The notes below the pieces were generated by a model that saw only the letters and a list, made by a program, of their open reading frames with translations, ran no database searches and was not told the DNA's origin. This document shows positions 35,599-44,156 of a stretch of DNA of 64,000 nucleotides, one piece after another. The stretch is from PFL25 sp046260155. GTDB lineage: Bacteria; Chloroflexota; Anaerolineae; Anaerolineales; UBA4823. Made by a program: the position numbers and the translations under genes. Each line of letters starts with the position of its first letter. Position 1 is the stretch's first letter. The stretch covers positions 288,929-352,928 of the forward strand of contig JBJYXV010000077.1 in the NCBI GenBank assembly GCA_046260155.1, in the 5' to 3' direction.

Positions 35599-36174
35599 AT
35601 GGCAGAGGTACTGTTATTCCACCACGCGCAAGGATTGACCCCCGGGGTGGTCGAGTTTGCTGACAGGCTGCGCCAGTCCGGGCATGTCGTCCACACGCCC
35701 GATCTCTTCGATGGCCGCACCTTCGACGACTTGGAGAGCGGTATGGAATTTGTTGAGCAACTCGGATTTAGTGAGGTGATTGAGCGCGGGGAGCGAGCGG
35801 TGGAGGGCTTGCCGGCTGAACTGGTCTACGCTGGGTTCTCTCTTGGAGTGATCCCGGCGCAAAAGCTGGCCCAGACCCGGCCCGGGGCGCGCGGTGCACT
35901 GCTGTTCTATTCCTGTGTACCGGTAGCGGAGTTCGGATCGACCTGGCCGAAAGGTGTGCCAGTGCAGGTGCATGGTATGGATGCCGATCCAATTTTTGTG
36001 GGTGAGGGCGATATCGAGGCGGCTAGGGCACTGGTCGAAGAAGCCGACCAGGCGGAGCTGTTCCTCTACTCTGGCGACCAGCACTACTTCGCCGACAGCT
36101 CACTGCCCTCGTACGACGCCGAGGCAACCGCCCTCCTGATACAGCGGGTGCTGGATTTCCTCGCTGCACTTTAG
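35599..36174 (+). CDS. Dienelactone hydrolase-family alpha/beta hydrolase
   Basis: 191 residues. Nucleophile motif GFSLG (a Ser instead of the Cys of classic dienelactone hydrolase), acid in HGMDADPIF and base His in GDQHYFAD complete a Ser-Asp-His triad in the order of the DLH family; the first strand reads VLLFHHAQGLTPGV. Substrate unknown. ATG at 35599 is chosen for GAGAGGAG eight bases upstream. Base composition is visibly GC-richer than in neighbours up to about 35.4 kb and after 37.3 kb, a property shared with the following pseudogene. Confidence 0.88.
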   Translation: MAEVLLFHHAQGLTPGVVEFADRLRQSGHVVHTPDLFDGRTFDDLESGMEFVEQLGFSEVIERGERAVEGLPAELVYAGFSLGVIPAQKLAQTRPGARGALLFYSCVPVAEFGSTWPKGVPVQVHGMDADPIFVGEGDIEAARALVEEADQAELFLYSGDQHYFADSSLPSYDAEATALLIQRVLDFLAAL

Positions 36175-36278
36175 CAGGACGACACCGGACCAGACGACCA
36201 TGGGTGGAACAGGGGCGCGCTAGAAGCCGGGTACCTGAAAACCTCTGCAGTCCCCCAAAAGCGATGAGAATACAGCAG

Positions 36279-37121
36279 ATGTCAGACCATTCATCTAACT
36301 GGCAAAGGCTGCAGCTAAACAGTGCATTGATCAGCTGGTTGCTTGATTCTGACCCGGCGATCCGCTGGCAGGTGATGCGCGACCTGACCGCAGCACCTGC
36401 GGATGAAGTCGCGGATGAGCGCGGGAGGGTCGCAACCGAAGGCTGGGTGCGCAGCTGCTCGCCATGCAGGGAAGTGACGGCCAGTGGGGAGGTGCGGCAT
36501 GGAACCGCGGGTGGGACTCAACGATGCACGTGCTCATGCTGCTGCGACATGGGCCTGGATCCCGCCAGCGACCAGGCAATCCGGGCCTTGCGCCTGGTTC
36601 GCGACAAGGTTACGTGGAAGGGATGCGGCCCGCAGGAATGTGACCGCAATACCTTCTTTGAAGGCGAAATTGAGCCGTGCATCAACGAGCAGGTTGGGGC
36701 GGTCGGCGCTTATTTCGAACAGGACGTGCGGGGTATCATTGAGCGTCTGCTCAGCGAACAGCTGCCTGATGGCGGCTGGAACTGCAAGGCAGTCAATGGT
36801 TCATCGCGGTCGTCGTTCAACACCACGATCTGCGTTCTGGAGGCTCTGCTCGAGTATGAACGGGCGGATCGAGGCACACCAGAAGTAACCGGAGCCCGTC
36901 TGCGGGGACAGGAGTACTTGCGAAAAGCTGGTGTCGCACCCGATGAGCGTGCGGCGGAAGCGATCGACCTAGTGGCGTCGAAGCGTGATGGCGATGGACG
37001 GTGGACGCTCGAGACAAGGTATCCTGGCGTGATGCCGGTCGAGATAGATGAAGGCGAAGGCAAACCGAGCCGCTGGATCACCCTGCGTGCCTTACGCGTG
37101 TTGGACTGGTATACAGCATGA
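36279..37121 (+). pseudogene. Decayed squalene-cyclase-like gene: compensating frameshifts and internal deletion
   Basis: The frame is open, but between about 36446 and 36550 it encodes a Cys/Arg-rich stretch (CTCSCCCDMG) foreign to the family, while the +1 frame over the same bases reads AQLLAMQGSDGQWGG and STMHVLMLLR, the expected QW-repeat. Loss of one G at 36444-36447 and two bases near 36546-36553 would explain it, restoring frame overall. In addition, at about 36916-36922 the text jumps from GQEYL to RKAGVAPDE; the paralogue at 33765-34715 has some 36 extra residues there. The C-terminus (PSRWITLRALRVLDWY) is normal. Sequencing error could explain the indels but hardly the deletion. Start at 36279 (MSDHSSNW) chosen by alignment with the paralogue. 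Confidence 0.75.
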
Positions 37122-37343
37122 GATTATCTTAGAGGCTGCTGGATGGAGAACGACCTCTCCAGGGGGACCGCCCAAACCTGGGTGGCTTAGCTTGTTTAGA
37201 ACCCTCTCTCTCTCCGGCAGAAGGTGAGGCCTGCGTTTTTGCCAGTTCGCTCCGCTGCTGCAGTAATGTCAAATATTTAGATCAGGCGGCTCGCACAATA
37301 ATTAGGAGTTTCTAAATTTAGAAAATGGGATCAGGAGTCGTAG

Positions 37344-37940
37344 ATGAGAAAAATCGTTGTTCTAAGTTTCATTACACTTGACGGAGTCATGCAAGCTCCT
37401 GGTGGACCCGAAGAGGATGACAGCGGGGATTTCAAGTATGGCGGATGGACAGTTCCATATTTTGATGAAGCTTTAGGCAAAATAATGACTGGGCAGATGG
37501 GCCATCCCTTTGATTTGTTGTTAGGGAGAAAAACCTTTGAGACCTTCGCTGCATATTGGCCGCATCATGAAGATGAAGGGGCAGGCATCAACAAAGCGAC
37601 AAAGTATGTTGCTTCAAATACGCTAACAAAACACGAGTGGAGTCATTCGGTTTTTATGAGCGGTGATGTTGTCCAAAAAATAAAGCAGATCAAGGGGCAG
37701 GATGGCCCGGAATTACAGGTGCACGGCAGTAGCAATTTCCTCCAGACATTATTGGAGCATGATCTGGTGGATGAATTTTGGCTTAAAATATTTCCTGTGA
37801 CTCTCGGTAAGGGAAAACGTTTGTTTGATAAAGGGACGATATCCGCTGGCTATGCACTGGTTGAATCCAAGTCATTACCAAGTGGAGTGATCATCGCGAA
37901 CTTCAAACGTGCGGGAAAAGTCGAAACGGGATCATTTTAA
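37344..37940 (+). CDS. Dihydrofolate reductase-family (RibD C-terminal-like) protein
   Basis: 198 residues with the RibD_C/DHFR-like fold: start VVLSFITLDGVMQAPG, the LLLGRKTFE segment, QVHGSSNFLQTLLEHDLVDEFWLKIFPVTLGKGKRLF and a terminal beta strand. Such stand-alone proteins reduce pteridine- or riboflavin-like substrates with NADPH, but substrates are rarely known. GGATCAGGAG lies upstream of the ATG. No riboflavin or folate genes are adjacent. Codon and base composition return to the window average here after the GC-rich patch. Confidence 0.88.
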   Translation: MRKIVVLSFITLDGVMQAPGGPEEDDSGDFKYGGWTVPYFDEALGKIMTGQMGHPFDLLLGRKTFETFAAYWPHHEDEGAGINKATKYVASNTLTKHEWSHSVFMSGDVVQKIKQIKGQDGPELQVHGSSNFLQTLLEHDLVDEFWLKIFPVTLGKGKRLFDKGTISAGYALVESKSLPSGVIIANFKRAGKVETGSF

Positions 37941-38119
37941 CCCTGGGTCAGCACAAGTAATTTTATGGGTGAATGGGATCCTCAGCAGCTAAGTACCCAA
38001 CAACACAACCAAGGCGAATTTAGAAAAGCGGCGCACCCCCGACGCCCGGGATTTCACACCTTGTTACGGTTAATCTTGGGCTGCATAGGTCGCTAGAGGA
38101 ATTAGTTTTTGAAAAAAAT

Positions 38120-38482
38120 ATGGATTTGAATAATCCGGTGATCAAGCTCTGTGTTGAAGGAACCCGGGCCGAATTTCAAGGGCAGATCGATGAGGCGCGT
38201 GCCTGTTATCAAAAAGCCTGGGAATCCGCACAAGATGACTATGAAGCTTGCGTTGCGGCTCATTATATGGCTTGCCATCAAGATCAACCAGAAGAACGCC
38301 TGCATTGGAACCAGGTTGCTCTCGAAAAAGCAGAAGCAGTAGGCGACGCGCGCGTTAGTGAATTTTATCCTTCGCTGTATTTAAATCTGGGTCAATCTCA
38401 CGAATTGTTGGGAAATCGAACTGAAGCAAAACATTACTATGATTTAGCGGCTGAGCTGGGGGTACTCCATAACGACTCATAA
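38120..38482 (+). CDS. Short TPR-repeat protein
   Basis: 120 residues, helical, with two or three tetratricopeptide-like units (FQGQIDEARACYQKAWESAQDDYEA, NQVALEKAEAVGDARV, LNLGQSHELLGNRTEAKHYYDLA). No signal peptide or catalytic domain. The ribosome binding site is weak (AGAGGAATTAG about 17 bases upstream). It resembles in style the longer TPR protein at 28193 but is not an obvious copy. It is the last intact gene before a stretch of mobile-element remnants. Confidence 0.7.
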   Translation: MDLNNPVIKLCVEGTRAEFQGQIDEARACYQKAWESAQDDYEACVAAHYMACHQDQPEERLHWNQVALEKAEAVGDARVSEFYPSLYLNLGQSHELLGNRTEAKHYYDLAAELGVLHNDS

Positions 38483-38603
38483 TAACGGTGGGCATTCTAT
38501 CCGGGTATGCAGTAATAATTGAGAATATGGTTTCGAAGAGGGATTAAGGTTAGAGTAAACTTCATGCTGTAAAAACCAGGTTTCAAAGAACAGCAGGTCA
38601 TGG

Positions 38604-38819
38604 TTACCTTATCATATGGGAATATGTGTCCAAATTGAGATTGATGGAAGAATGTCCAAGCCGCTCTTGAACAAGCGTAGGATGGGCGCCTTGTGGCAAC
38701 ATGAGAGTCGCTGATGTGTGCCAAATGTCGTGAAAACGAATCTTAGATAAACCTGTTTTCACCTGATCCAGTTCCTTTTGGACCTGAAGATAGGAAACTC
38801 GCTCATCAGGGTTGGTTAA
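38604..38819 (-). pseudogene. Tyrosine recombinase (phage-type integrase) C-terminal remnant
   Basis: Seventy-one sense codons on the minus strand, ending in a stop at 38604, read as the catalytic C-terminus of an integrase: LQVQKELDQ, IRFHDIWHTSATLML, HPTLVQERLGHSSINLNLDTYSH. The nucleophile Tyr and GHSS are kept, but the box II HxxR arginine is Trp (HDIWHT), and the frame is closed upstream by a stop near 38820, so the protein is dead. It is too short for the ORF sizes usually reported. It marks past insertion of a phage, genomic island or integron-like element. Confidence 0.8.
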
Positions 38820-38982
38820 ACCTCAAAGGTCATTTCACATCGGTGGCGAGTGCAAGCTTTCACTCCAGTGGGTTCGTCCGGTAACAGTCCACAATATTGG
38901 CAGTGCATTAGCCTGGTTACAGGTATTTCCTATATTCACCGAATTAGTTTCGTATCACCTCGTGCAGTCAATCTGTTCAATT

Positions 38983-39708
38983 CTATGTGCTGAAAATGAG
39001 CTTGGGGTTTCGATAGAGATATTCCATTTCACCAGAGCTTATTGCGGTAGCGATGGCTGGGAGACCGTCGGTATATTGTGATAATTTTTGGCTTCCGAAA
39101 AGGCGGAAGATCATTATGGGTAGAGTGAAATGGGTCTCGATCCTTGCCTGGGGATAATAGCGATTGGCGATGAGCTGCTGGATATATGCAGCATGGCTCT
39201 CGATGAGGGTCATGAAAGGCTGGATTTCGTTAAGCGCCTGCAACAGCTCTCCCAGATCGATCTGATCTGGTGAGGAGAAATAAGGCGCGATGACCCTGTG
39301 AACGGTTTCCTCTATTTGCTGGAATATCTCTGGGTGATTTATATGCTGCCCACGATGTACGAGCTCATGGGCAATCACAACGCACAACCCATCCAAATTG
39401 CTATCGTCCACATTCTCGCGAACCACCAGCAGTTCCCCCTTTCCAGTTTGGTAAGCTGCTTGCACGCTGCTTTCGACCAGGTATTCCACCAACCGGTCGA
39501 GCAAAGGTCGCGGCATGTCTTCGTCCACGAAGAATCCCAAGTCGCGCAGCCGCCCAAGAAGGATCTCCTCATAACCACGTTCCTTTGGAATCACCTTGGA
39601 GCGCAAATTCACCAGATCCAAATTCCAACCAGTAGTTCGCTCTACCAGAGGCGCCACCCGTCCCAGCAGTGCTTCAATTAATTGGTCATTAACGTCAAGT
39701 TTGCTCAT
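38983..39708 (-). CDS. Putative zinc-dependent protease (HExxH) of unknown family
   Basis: 241 residues, soluble, helical. AHELVHRGQH (HExxH plus a His four residues on) is at about residues 113-122, and a candidate third ligand is the Glu/His pair in TLIESHAAYIQ some 55 residues downstream. No signal peptide or membrane helix. The family was not recognised with certainty; an arrangement of HExxH plus a downstream Glu suits a gluzincin or a small minimal zincin. GGTGAGG precedes the ATG. It is bracketed by an integrase remnant and an IS3 remnant, so it may be cargo of a decayed mobile element or simply the insertion neighbour. Confidence 0.6.
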   Translation of the reverse strand: MSKLDVNDQLIEALLGRVAPLVERTTGWNLDLVNLRSKVIPKERGYEEILLGRLRDLGFFVDEDMPRPLLDRLVEYLVESSVQAAYQTGKGELLVVRENVDDSNLDGLCVVIAHELVHRGQHINHPEIFQQIEETVHRVIAPYFSSPDQIDLGELLQALNEIQPFMTLIESHAAYIQQLIANRYYPQARIETHFTLPIMIFRLFGSQKLSQYTDGLPAIATAISSGEMEYLYRNPKLIFST

Positions 39709-39794
39709 TTACCTCACCATGAATTGATCAATTCTATGCCTCTCTCAACTTACACCCTGAGGAACTGGCGCAGTTCGAGGGGGTCCAGACTCCG

Positions 39795-40067
39795 CTAACG
39801 TGAAAACCTATTTTTAACGATATCCTTCAACCCCTTGTATTCCAGGCTCATGTCTGCATACATCTCTTTCAGTTTCTGGTTCTCCAATTCCAGTTCTTTG
39901 AGCCTCATTAAGATTGCTGCATCCATACCGCTATACCTGGCTTTCCAATTATCGTGTGCACTTTTACTGAACCCGCATTGTCAACTGAGTTCATCGACAG
40001 CAATGCCTGCTTCAGCTCCCACCAGGATTCTAACGATCTGAGTTTGAGTGAACCTTGATCCTTTCAT
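39795..40067 (-). pseudogene. IS3-family transposase OrfA remnant with internal stop
   Basis: ATG at 40067 after AGGAG opens a 91-codon frame ending at 39795, broken by one TGA at 39981-39983. N-terminus SRFTQTQIVRILVGAEAGI is the helix-turn-helix of IS3 OrfA, then QCGFSKSAHDNWKARYSGM, and the leucine-zipper tail LKELELENQKLKEMYADMSLE ending KDIVKNR. OrfB is absent: the next bases lead straight into the start region of the protease gene. No convincing terminal inverted repeats were found. An inactive, truncated insertion sequence. Confidence 0.85.
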
Positions 40068-40201
40068 TGGAATCTCCTGTTATTTGTGCCAGAAGATTCC
40101 ACTTTTGTTTGGTACTATTTTCGGGGTTGGTATCCAGCTTGCGGAAGCAAAGATACTTGATTTACCAGGTATGCTTTCCGGTAAATATCTAAAGAAGAAA
40201 C

Positions 40202-42661
40202 CTATACACCCAGATAATTCCGCCTGATGATTTCACCTACAGACTGGTTGGTGAGCGGTGAGTAGCCTGGCAGGGGAAGGATCCGTTCGTGAACCGTATC
40301 GATGATCCATTCTTTCTGGGGGAAGAAGGCTTCTTCCAGCTCCGCAGGAGGCGTGATCCAGTTGCGAGAACCAACAACTGCTACAGGGGCATCGAGGTAG
40401 TCGAACGCAAACTGGCTGATGTTGGAGGCCAGGGTGTGTAGATATGAACCACGTTCACAAGCATCTGAGGCTAGCAATACGCGGCCTGTTTTCCTGACAG
40501 ATTTCAAGATCGGTTCATAATTGAGTGGATTGATAAAACGAGCATCAATCACTTCTACATCCAGATCGTAAAGTTTTTTGAGGTCCTGGGCTGCTTCCAG
40601 GGCGCGGTAAAGGGTAGCGCCAAGGGTGACGAAGGTAAGATCTTTTCCTGCGCGCCGGATGGCAGGTTCACCCATTTTGATCTCGTAATATTCAATGGGG
40701 ACTCCACTTTCGACAAATTGTTCTGTCTCGTTGTAGAGACGCTGGCTCTCGAAAAACACGACCGGGTCCGTACCGTGCAATGCCAGGTTCAGCATGCCTT
40801 TTGCATCGTATGGGGTCGCAGGGAACATGGCTTTTAACCCGGGAATATGAGCGACCAGCGAGGTCCAATCCTGGGAATGCTGGGCACCATATTTTGCACC
40901 CACGGAGACACGTAAAACCAACGGCATTTTCAGTAAATTGGCAGACATGGCCTGCCATTTTGCCATCTGGTTAAAAATTTCATCGCCAGCGCGTCCCATG
41001 AAATCACAATACATCAGCTCTGCTACAACGCGACCTCCAGAAATGGCATAGCCGACCGCCGTGCCAACGATCGCTCCCTCAGAAATTGGGGAGTTGAATA
41101 ATCGATGGTAAGGCAGGCATTCCGTCAGCCCGCGGTAGACACCGAATGCCCCTCCCCAATCTCGATTTTCCTCTCCATATGCGATCATGGTCGGGTCTTC
41201 ATAAAAACGATGCATCATGGCTTCGTAAAGGGCTTCCGCATAGGTCAGCGTTTTCAGCTTGGGTGTCGGTTCTCCATCCTTAAAACCAAAGCGATGCTTG
41301 GCATAGGTGATCTTCAGGCGGCTTTCATCTTTAGGGATCAGGACCCCAGGTTTTCCATCTGCCATGCGGTCGAGATATTGATTGGAAAACATCATACCGC
41401 CGATCGTGTCAGTATTGACATCCACGCGGGGCGAAATCTCCAGCGAAGCTGCAGCTTCCAGGACCCGGGATAACCTTTCAGAAATTTCCTGGTGGACAGC
41501 ATCCAGATCGAGCTCCACCGCATGGCCATTGCCCTCAAGGTAATCCCGGAACCAGTCAATAGAATCCTGTTCCCGCCAGAGATCTACTTCGGATTTATCA
41601 CGGTATGCTGAAGCATCTGAGGGTGAATGACCAGAGAAGCGATATGTCAAGGTATCTAGAAGTACAGGACCCTTCCCTTCTTGAAGTACATCAATTTTCC
41701 TTTCGATGGCATCTGCAACGGCAAGAGGGTTGAAACCATCGACCCTTTCTGCGTGCATGGCTTCCGGATTTACGCCTAAACCGACCCGGGCCAGGATCTC
41801 GAAACCCATGGTTTCCCCCATGGGTTGACCGCCCATGGCGTAAAAGTTATCCATGAAATTAAAAATGATCGGCAGCCCGCCACCAAGTTCTTGATCCCAC
41901 AGGGTGCGGTACTGGTCCATCGCGGCGAACATGATCCCTTCCCATACTGGCCCGCAGCCCATCGATCCGTCCCCAATATTTGCAATGACGATGCCCGGTT
42001 TGCGGTTAACCCGTTTGAATAGCGCTGCTCCAGCGGCGATATCCGCCGATCCGCCCACGATGGCGTTGTTTGGCATCACGCCAAACGGCGGAAAGAAGGC
42101 GTGCATTGATCCGCCCATACCCTTATTAAACCCGTGCTCCCGGCCAAATATCTCAGCCAATGTCCCATATAAAACGTAGTCGGTAGCCAGGCTCTTTGCA
42201 TCACCCCTGGAAAACTGCTCTACCACGCGCAGCAAATCCCCCTCCATATAGGTTTCCATGGTCTCCACCAGATCACTCTCGTCCAGCTGGTGGATTGCAG
42301 AAAAGCACTTGGCGAGGATCTCTCCATGGCTTCGATGCGAGCCGAAGATAAAGTCAAATGGACTCAGATGGTAAGCCATACCTACGGCAGCGGCTTCCTG
42401 ACCGATGGATAGATGTGCCGGACCCCGGTGGGTATATTTGATTCCCCGGTACTCCCCTTCCATTTTTATGCGATCCAGCATGGTTTCGAATTCACGGATA
42501 AACACCATATCGCGGTAGATGCGCACCAGGTTTGCGCGGCCATATTTAGCGGTTTCTCGCACTGGATCCAGGACATATGCATTAATGGGAATTTCTACAC
42601 TTTCTATTTTTGAAGCTCCCCGTACGTCCGAAGGATTAATCGAAATTGCCTTTGTCATCAT
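40202..42661 (-). CDS. 2-oxoacid dehydrogenase E1, alpha-beta fusion (pyruvate/acetoin type)
   Basis: 819 residues. E1-alpha (~35-400) with HLSIGQEAAAVGMA, GSHRSHGE, KGMGGSMH and the TPP motif GDGSMGCGPVWEG running to NFMDNFYAMGG; E1-beta (~470-815) with MIAYGEENRDWGG, NSPISEGAIVGTAVGYA, GAKYGAQHSQDW and a C-terminal swivel domain. Decarboxylates a 2-oxoacid and acylates the lipoyl E2 encoded 40 bases upstream. The alpha half is longer than usual. The order DeoR regulator, E2, E1 on one strand indicates an operon. No lipoamide dehydrogenase (E3) gene is in the window, so a distant one must serve. Only distantly similar to the other E1 fusion at 17485-19539. Confidence 0.9.
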   Translation of the reverse strand: MMTKAISINPSDVRGASKIESVEIPINAYVLDPVRETAKYGRANLVRIYRDMVFIREFETMLDRIKMEGEYRGIKYTHRGPAHLSIGQEAAAVGMAYHLSPFDFIFGSHRSHGEILAKCFSAIHQLDESDLVETMETYMEGDLLRVVEQFSRGDAKSLATDYVLYGTLAEIFGREHGFNKGMGGSMHAFFPPFGVMPNNAIVGGSADIAAGAALFKRVNRKPGIVIANIGDGSMGCGPVWEGIMFAAMDQYRTLWDQELGGGLPIIFNFMDNFYAMGGQPMGETMGFEILARVGLGVNPEAMHAERVDGFNPLAVADAIERKIDVLQEGKGPVLLDTLTYRFSGHSPSDASAYRDKSEVDLWREQDSIDWFRDYLEGNGHAVELDLDAVHQEISERLSRVLEAAASLEISPRVDVNTDTIGGMMFSNQYLDRMADGKPGVLIPKDESRLKITYAKHRFGFKDGEPTPKLKTLTYAEALYEAMMHRFYEDPTMIAYGEENRDWGGAFGVYRGLTECLPYHRLFNSPISEGAIVGTAVGYAISGGRVVAELMYCDFMGRAGDEIFNQMAKWQAMSANLLKMPLVLRVSVGAKYGAQHSQDWTSLVAHIPGLKAMFPATPYDAKGMLNLALHGTDPVVFFESQRLYNETEQFVESGVPIEYYEIKMGEPAIRRAGKDLTFVTLGATLYRALEAAQDLKKLYDLDVEVIDARFINPLNYEPILKSVRKTGRVLLASDACERGSYLHTLASNISQFAFDYLDAPVAVVGSRNWITPPAELEEAFFPQKEWIIDTVHERILPLPGYSPLTNQSVGEIIRRNYLGV

Positions 42662-42701
42662 TCACCTATTGGGTCTCAATAAAAGAGGGTAATCAAGCAA
42701 G

Positions 42702-44072
42702 TTAATAAGCAAGCAACAGCTGCACATCTGCGATCCCCTGCGCGATGGCACCCAGAAAACGAGCTGCCGGTGCACCATCCACGACCTGGTGGTTAATGGT
42801 GAGCGACAGCCCTAGGTAGGGAATAAAGGTCACCTCGCCACCAGAGTCGACTGGTTTTAGATTGATGTTTCCCACCCCTAAAATCCCGACCTGAGGGGGG
42901 TTTAATATCGGTGTAAAACTCTCGATCCCCAGGCCACCTAAATTTGTGACAGTGAATGTACCGCCTGATAATTGATCGGGATTAATATCACCATTCACAC
43001 AAGCCTGTGCCTGCCGGCGTGCCTCTTCCGAGATTTGCACCAGGCTTTTTTGATTTGCCGAAAATATTACCGGTACAACCAGCCCGCGCGGGGTATCGAC
43101 TGCAACGCCTAAATGAACCTGCTCATACTGGTAGATTGAATCATCCTCCACGACAGCATTGAGCTGCGGGTGATCAACTAGGATGCGGGATACCACGAAT
43201 AAGATTAAATCATTGATCGTCACATCCCTGAGACCCCTTTCCTGCGGGCTCTCCTTGAGCTGCTTCCGATAAGCAATCAGGGACCTGGCATCGGCAGAGG
43301 CGTTGAGGGTGAGCTGGGCGGTGGTCTGCAGAGAGTGCAACATCCGTTCAGCGATCAGGCGCCGCATACCCCGGATTGGGATTGTTTTTCTCTTCCCAGC
43401 AGGGGCAGGACCTGCAATCCCGCTGCCTGTTTGCACTGCTCCATGGATCAAATCCTTTGACATAATCCGGCCCCTGGGTCCGGAACCCTCGACAGGAGCG
43501 GTGAAATTGCCTCCTTCCAGCATGGATTTCGCCACGGGTGAGATCGGTTTTCTCGCTTCCAGGGCTGACTGTACATCGCGCTCGATCACGCGGCCTCCAG
43601 GCCCTGAACCATTCAATTGGAAGATATCGATTTCCTTCCTGGCTGCCAATTTTCTCGCCCTGGGGGATATGAAAACCCCAGATTGGCCTGGTTGTGCAGA
43701 TTCTTGATATCCCAAATCCGCCTCTCCATTCCCGTTATTCAGATCGGAGGTGAGTCCCACAGAAGTTTCAGGGATAGTGCTCTCTGGAGTGACCTCCCCA
43801 GGGCTGTCTGGCCTGAAGGCGCTCACATCCTCGCCAGATTCACCAATCACAGCGATGTTCGTAAAAACAGGCACCTCATCTCCGGCCTGGTGGAAAATCT
43901 CCAGTAATTTGCCTGACGCAGGGCTGGGAATCTCCAGAACAGCCTTATCGGTTTCTGCGTCGCATAATGTCTCACCTTCAGCGACTTCATCCCCGATAGA
44001 TTTGTGCCACTGGAGGATGAGACAGCTTTCTACTGTATTCCCTTGCTTCGGCATTACAACTGCAGTTGCCAT
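42702..44072 (-). CDS. Dihydrolipoamide acyltransferase (E2) with two subunit-binding domains
   Basis: 456 residues from ATG at 44072 (GAGGG upstream; frame extends to a TTG at 44087). Lipoyl domain 1-80 with the lipoylation lysine K43 in AETDKAVLEIP; a Ser/Pro/Glu-rich linker; two consecutive E3-binding-type motifs, ISPRARKLAARKEID ending GRVIERDV, then ISPVAKSML ending GRIMSKDL; catalytic domain from ~230 with RGMRRLIAERM and the active-site His-Asp pair in NHQVVDGAPAARF. Transfers the acyl group from lipoamide to CoA and forms the complex core. Tandem subunit-binding domains are uncommon. Sits between a DeoR-type regulator and the E1 fusion in one operon. Confidence 0.9.
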   Translation of the reverse strand: MATAVVMPKQGNTVESCLILQWHKSIGDEVAEGETLCDAETDKAVLEIPSPASGKLLEIFHQAGDEVPVFTNIAVIGESGEDVSAFRPDSPGEVTPESTIPETSVGLTSDLNNGNGEADLGYQESAQPGQSGVFISPRARKLAARKEIDIFQLNGSGPGGRVIERDVQSALEARKPISPVAKSMLEGGNFTAPVEGSGPRGRIMSKDLIHGAVQTGSGIAGPAPAGKRKTIPIRGMRRLIAERMLHSLQTTAQLTLNASADARSLIAYRKQLKESPQERGLRDVTINDLILFVVSRILVDHPQLNAVVEDDSIYQYEQVHLGVAVDTPRGLVVPVIFSANQKSLVQISEEARRQAQACVNGDINPDQLSGGTFTVTNLGGLGIESFTPILNPPQVGILGVGNINLKPVDSGGEVTFIPYLGLSLTINHQVVDGAPAARFLGAIAQGIADVQLLLAY

Positions 44073-44156
44073 AAAAGATGCCCTCAAATTGATTCTTTGT
44101 TTATCGAATAATCATTTCAACCAGGTTTTGAGGCACAGAAAATCTCCAAAATCTAT

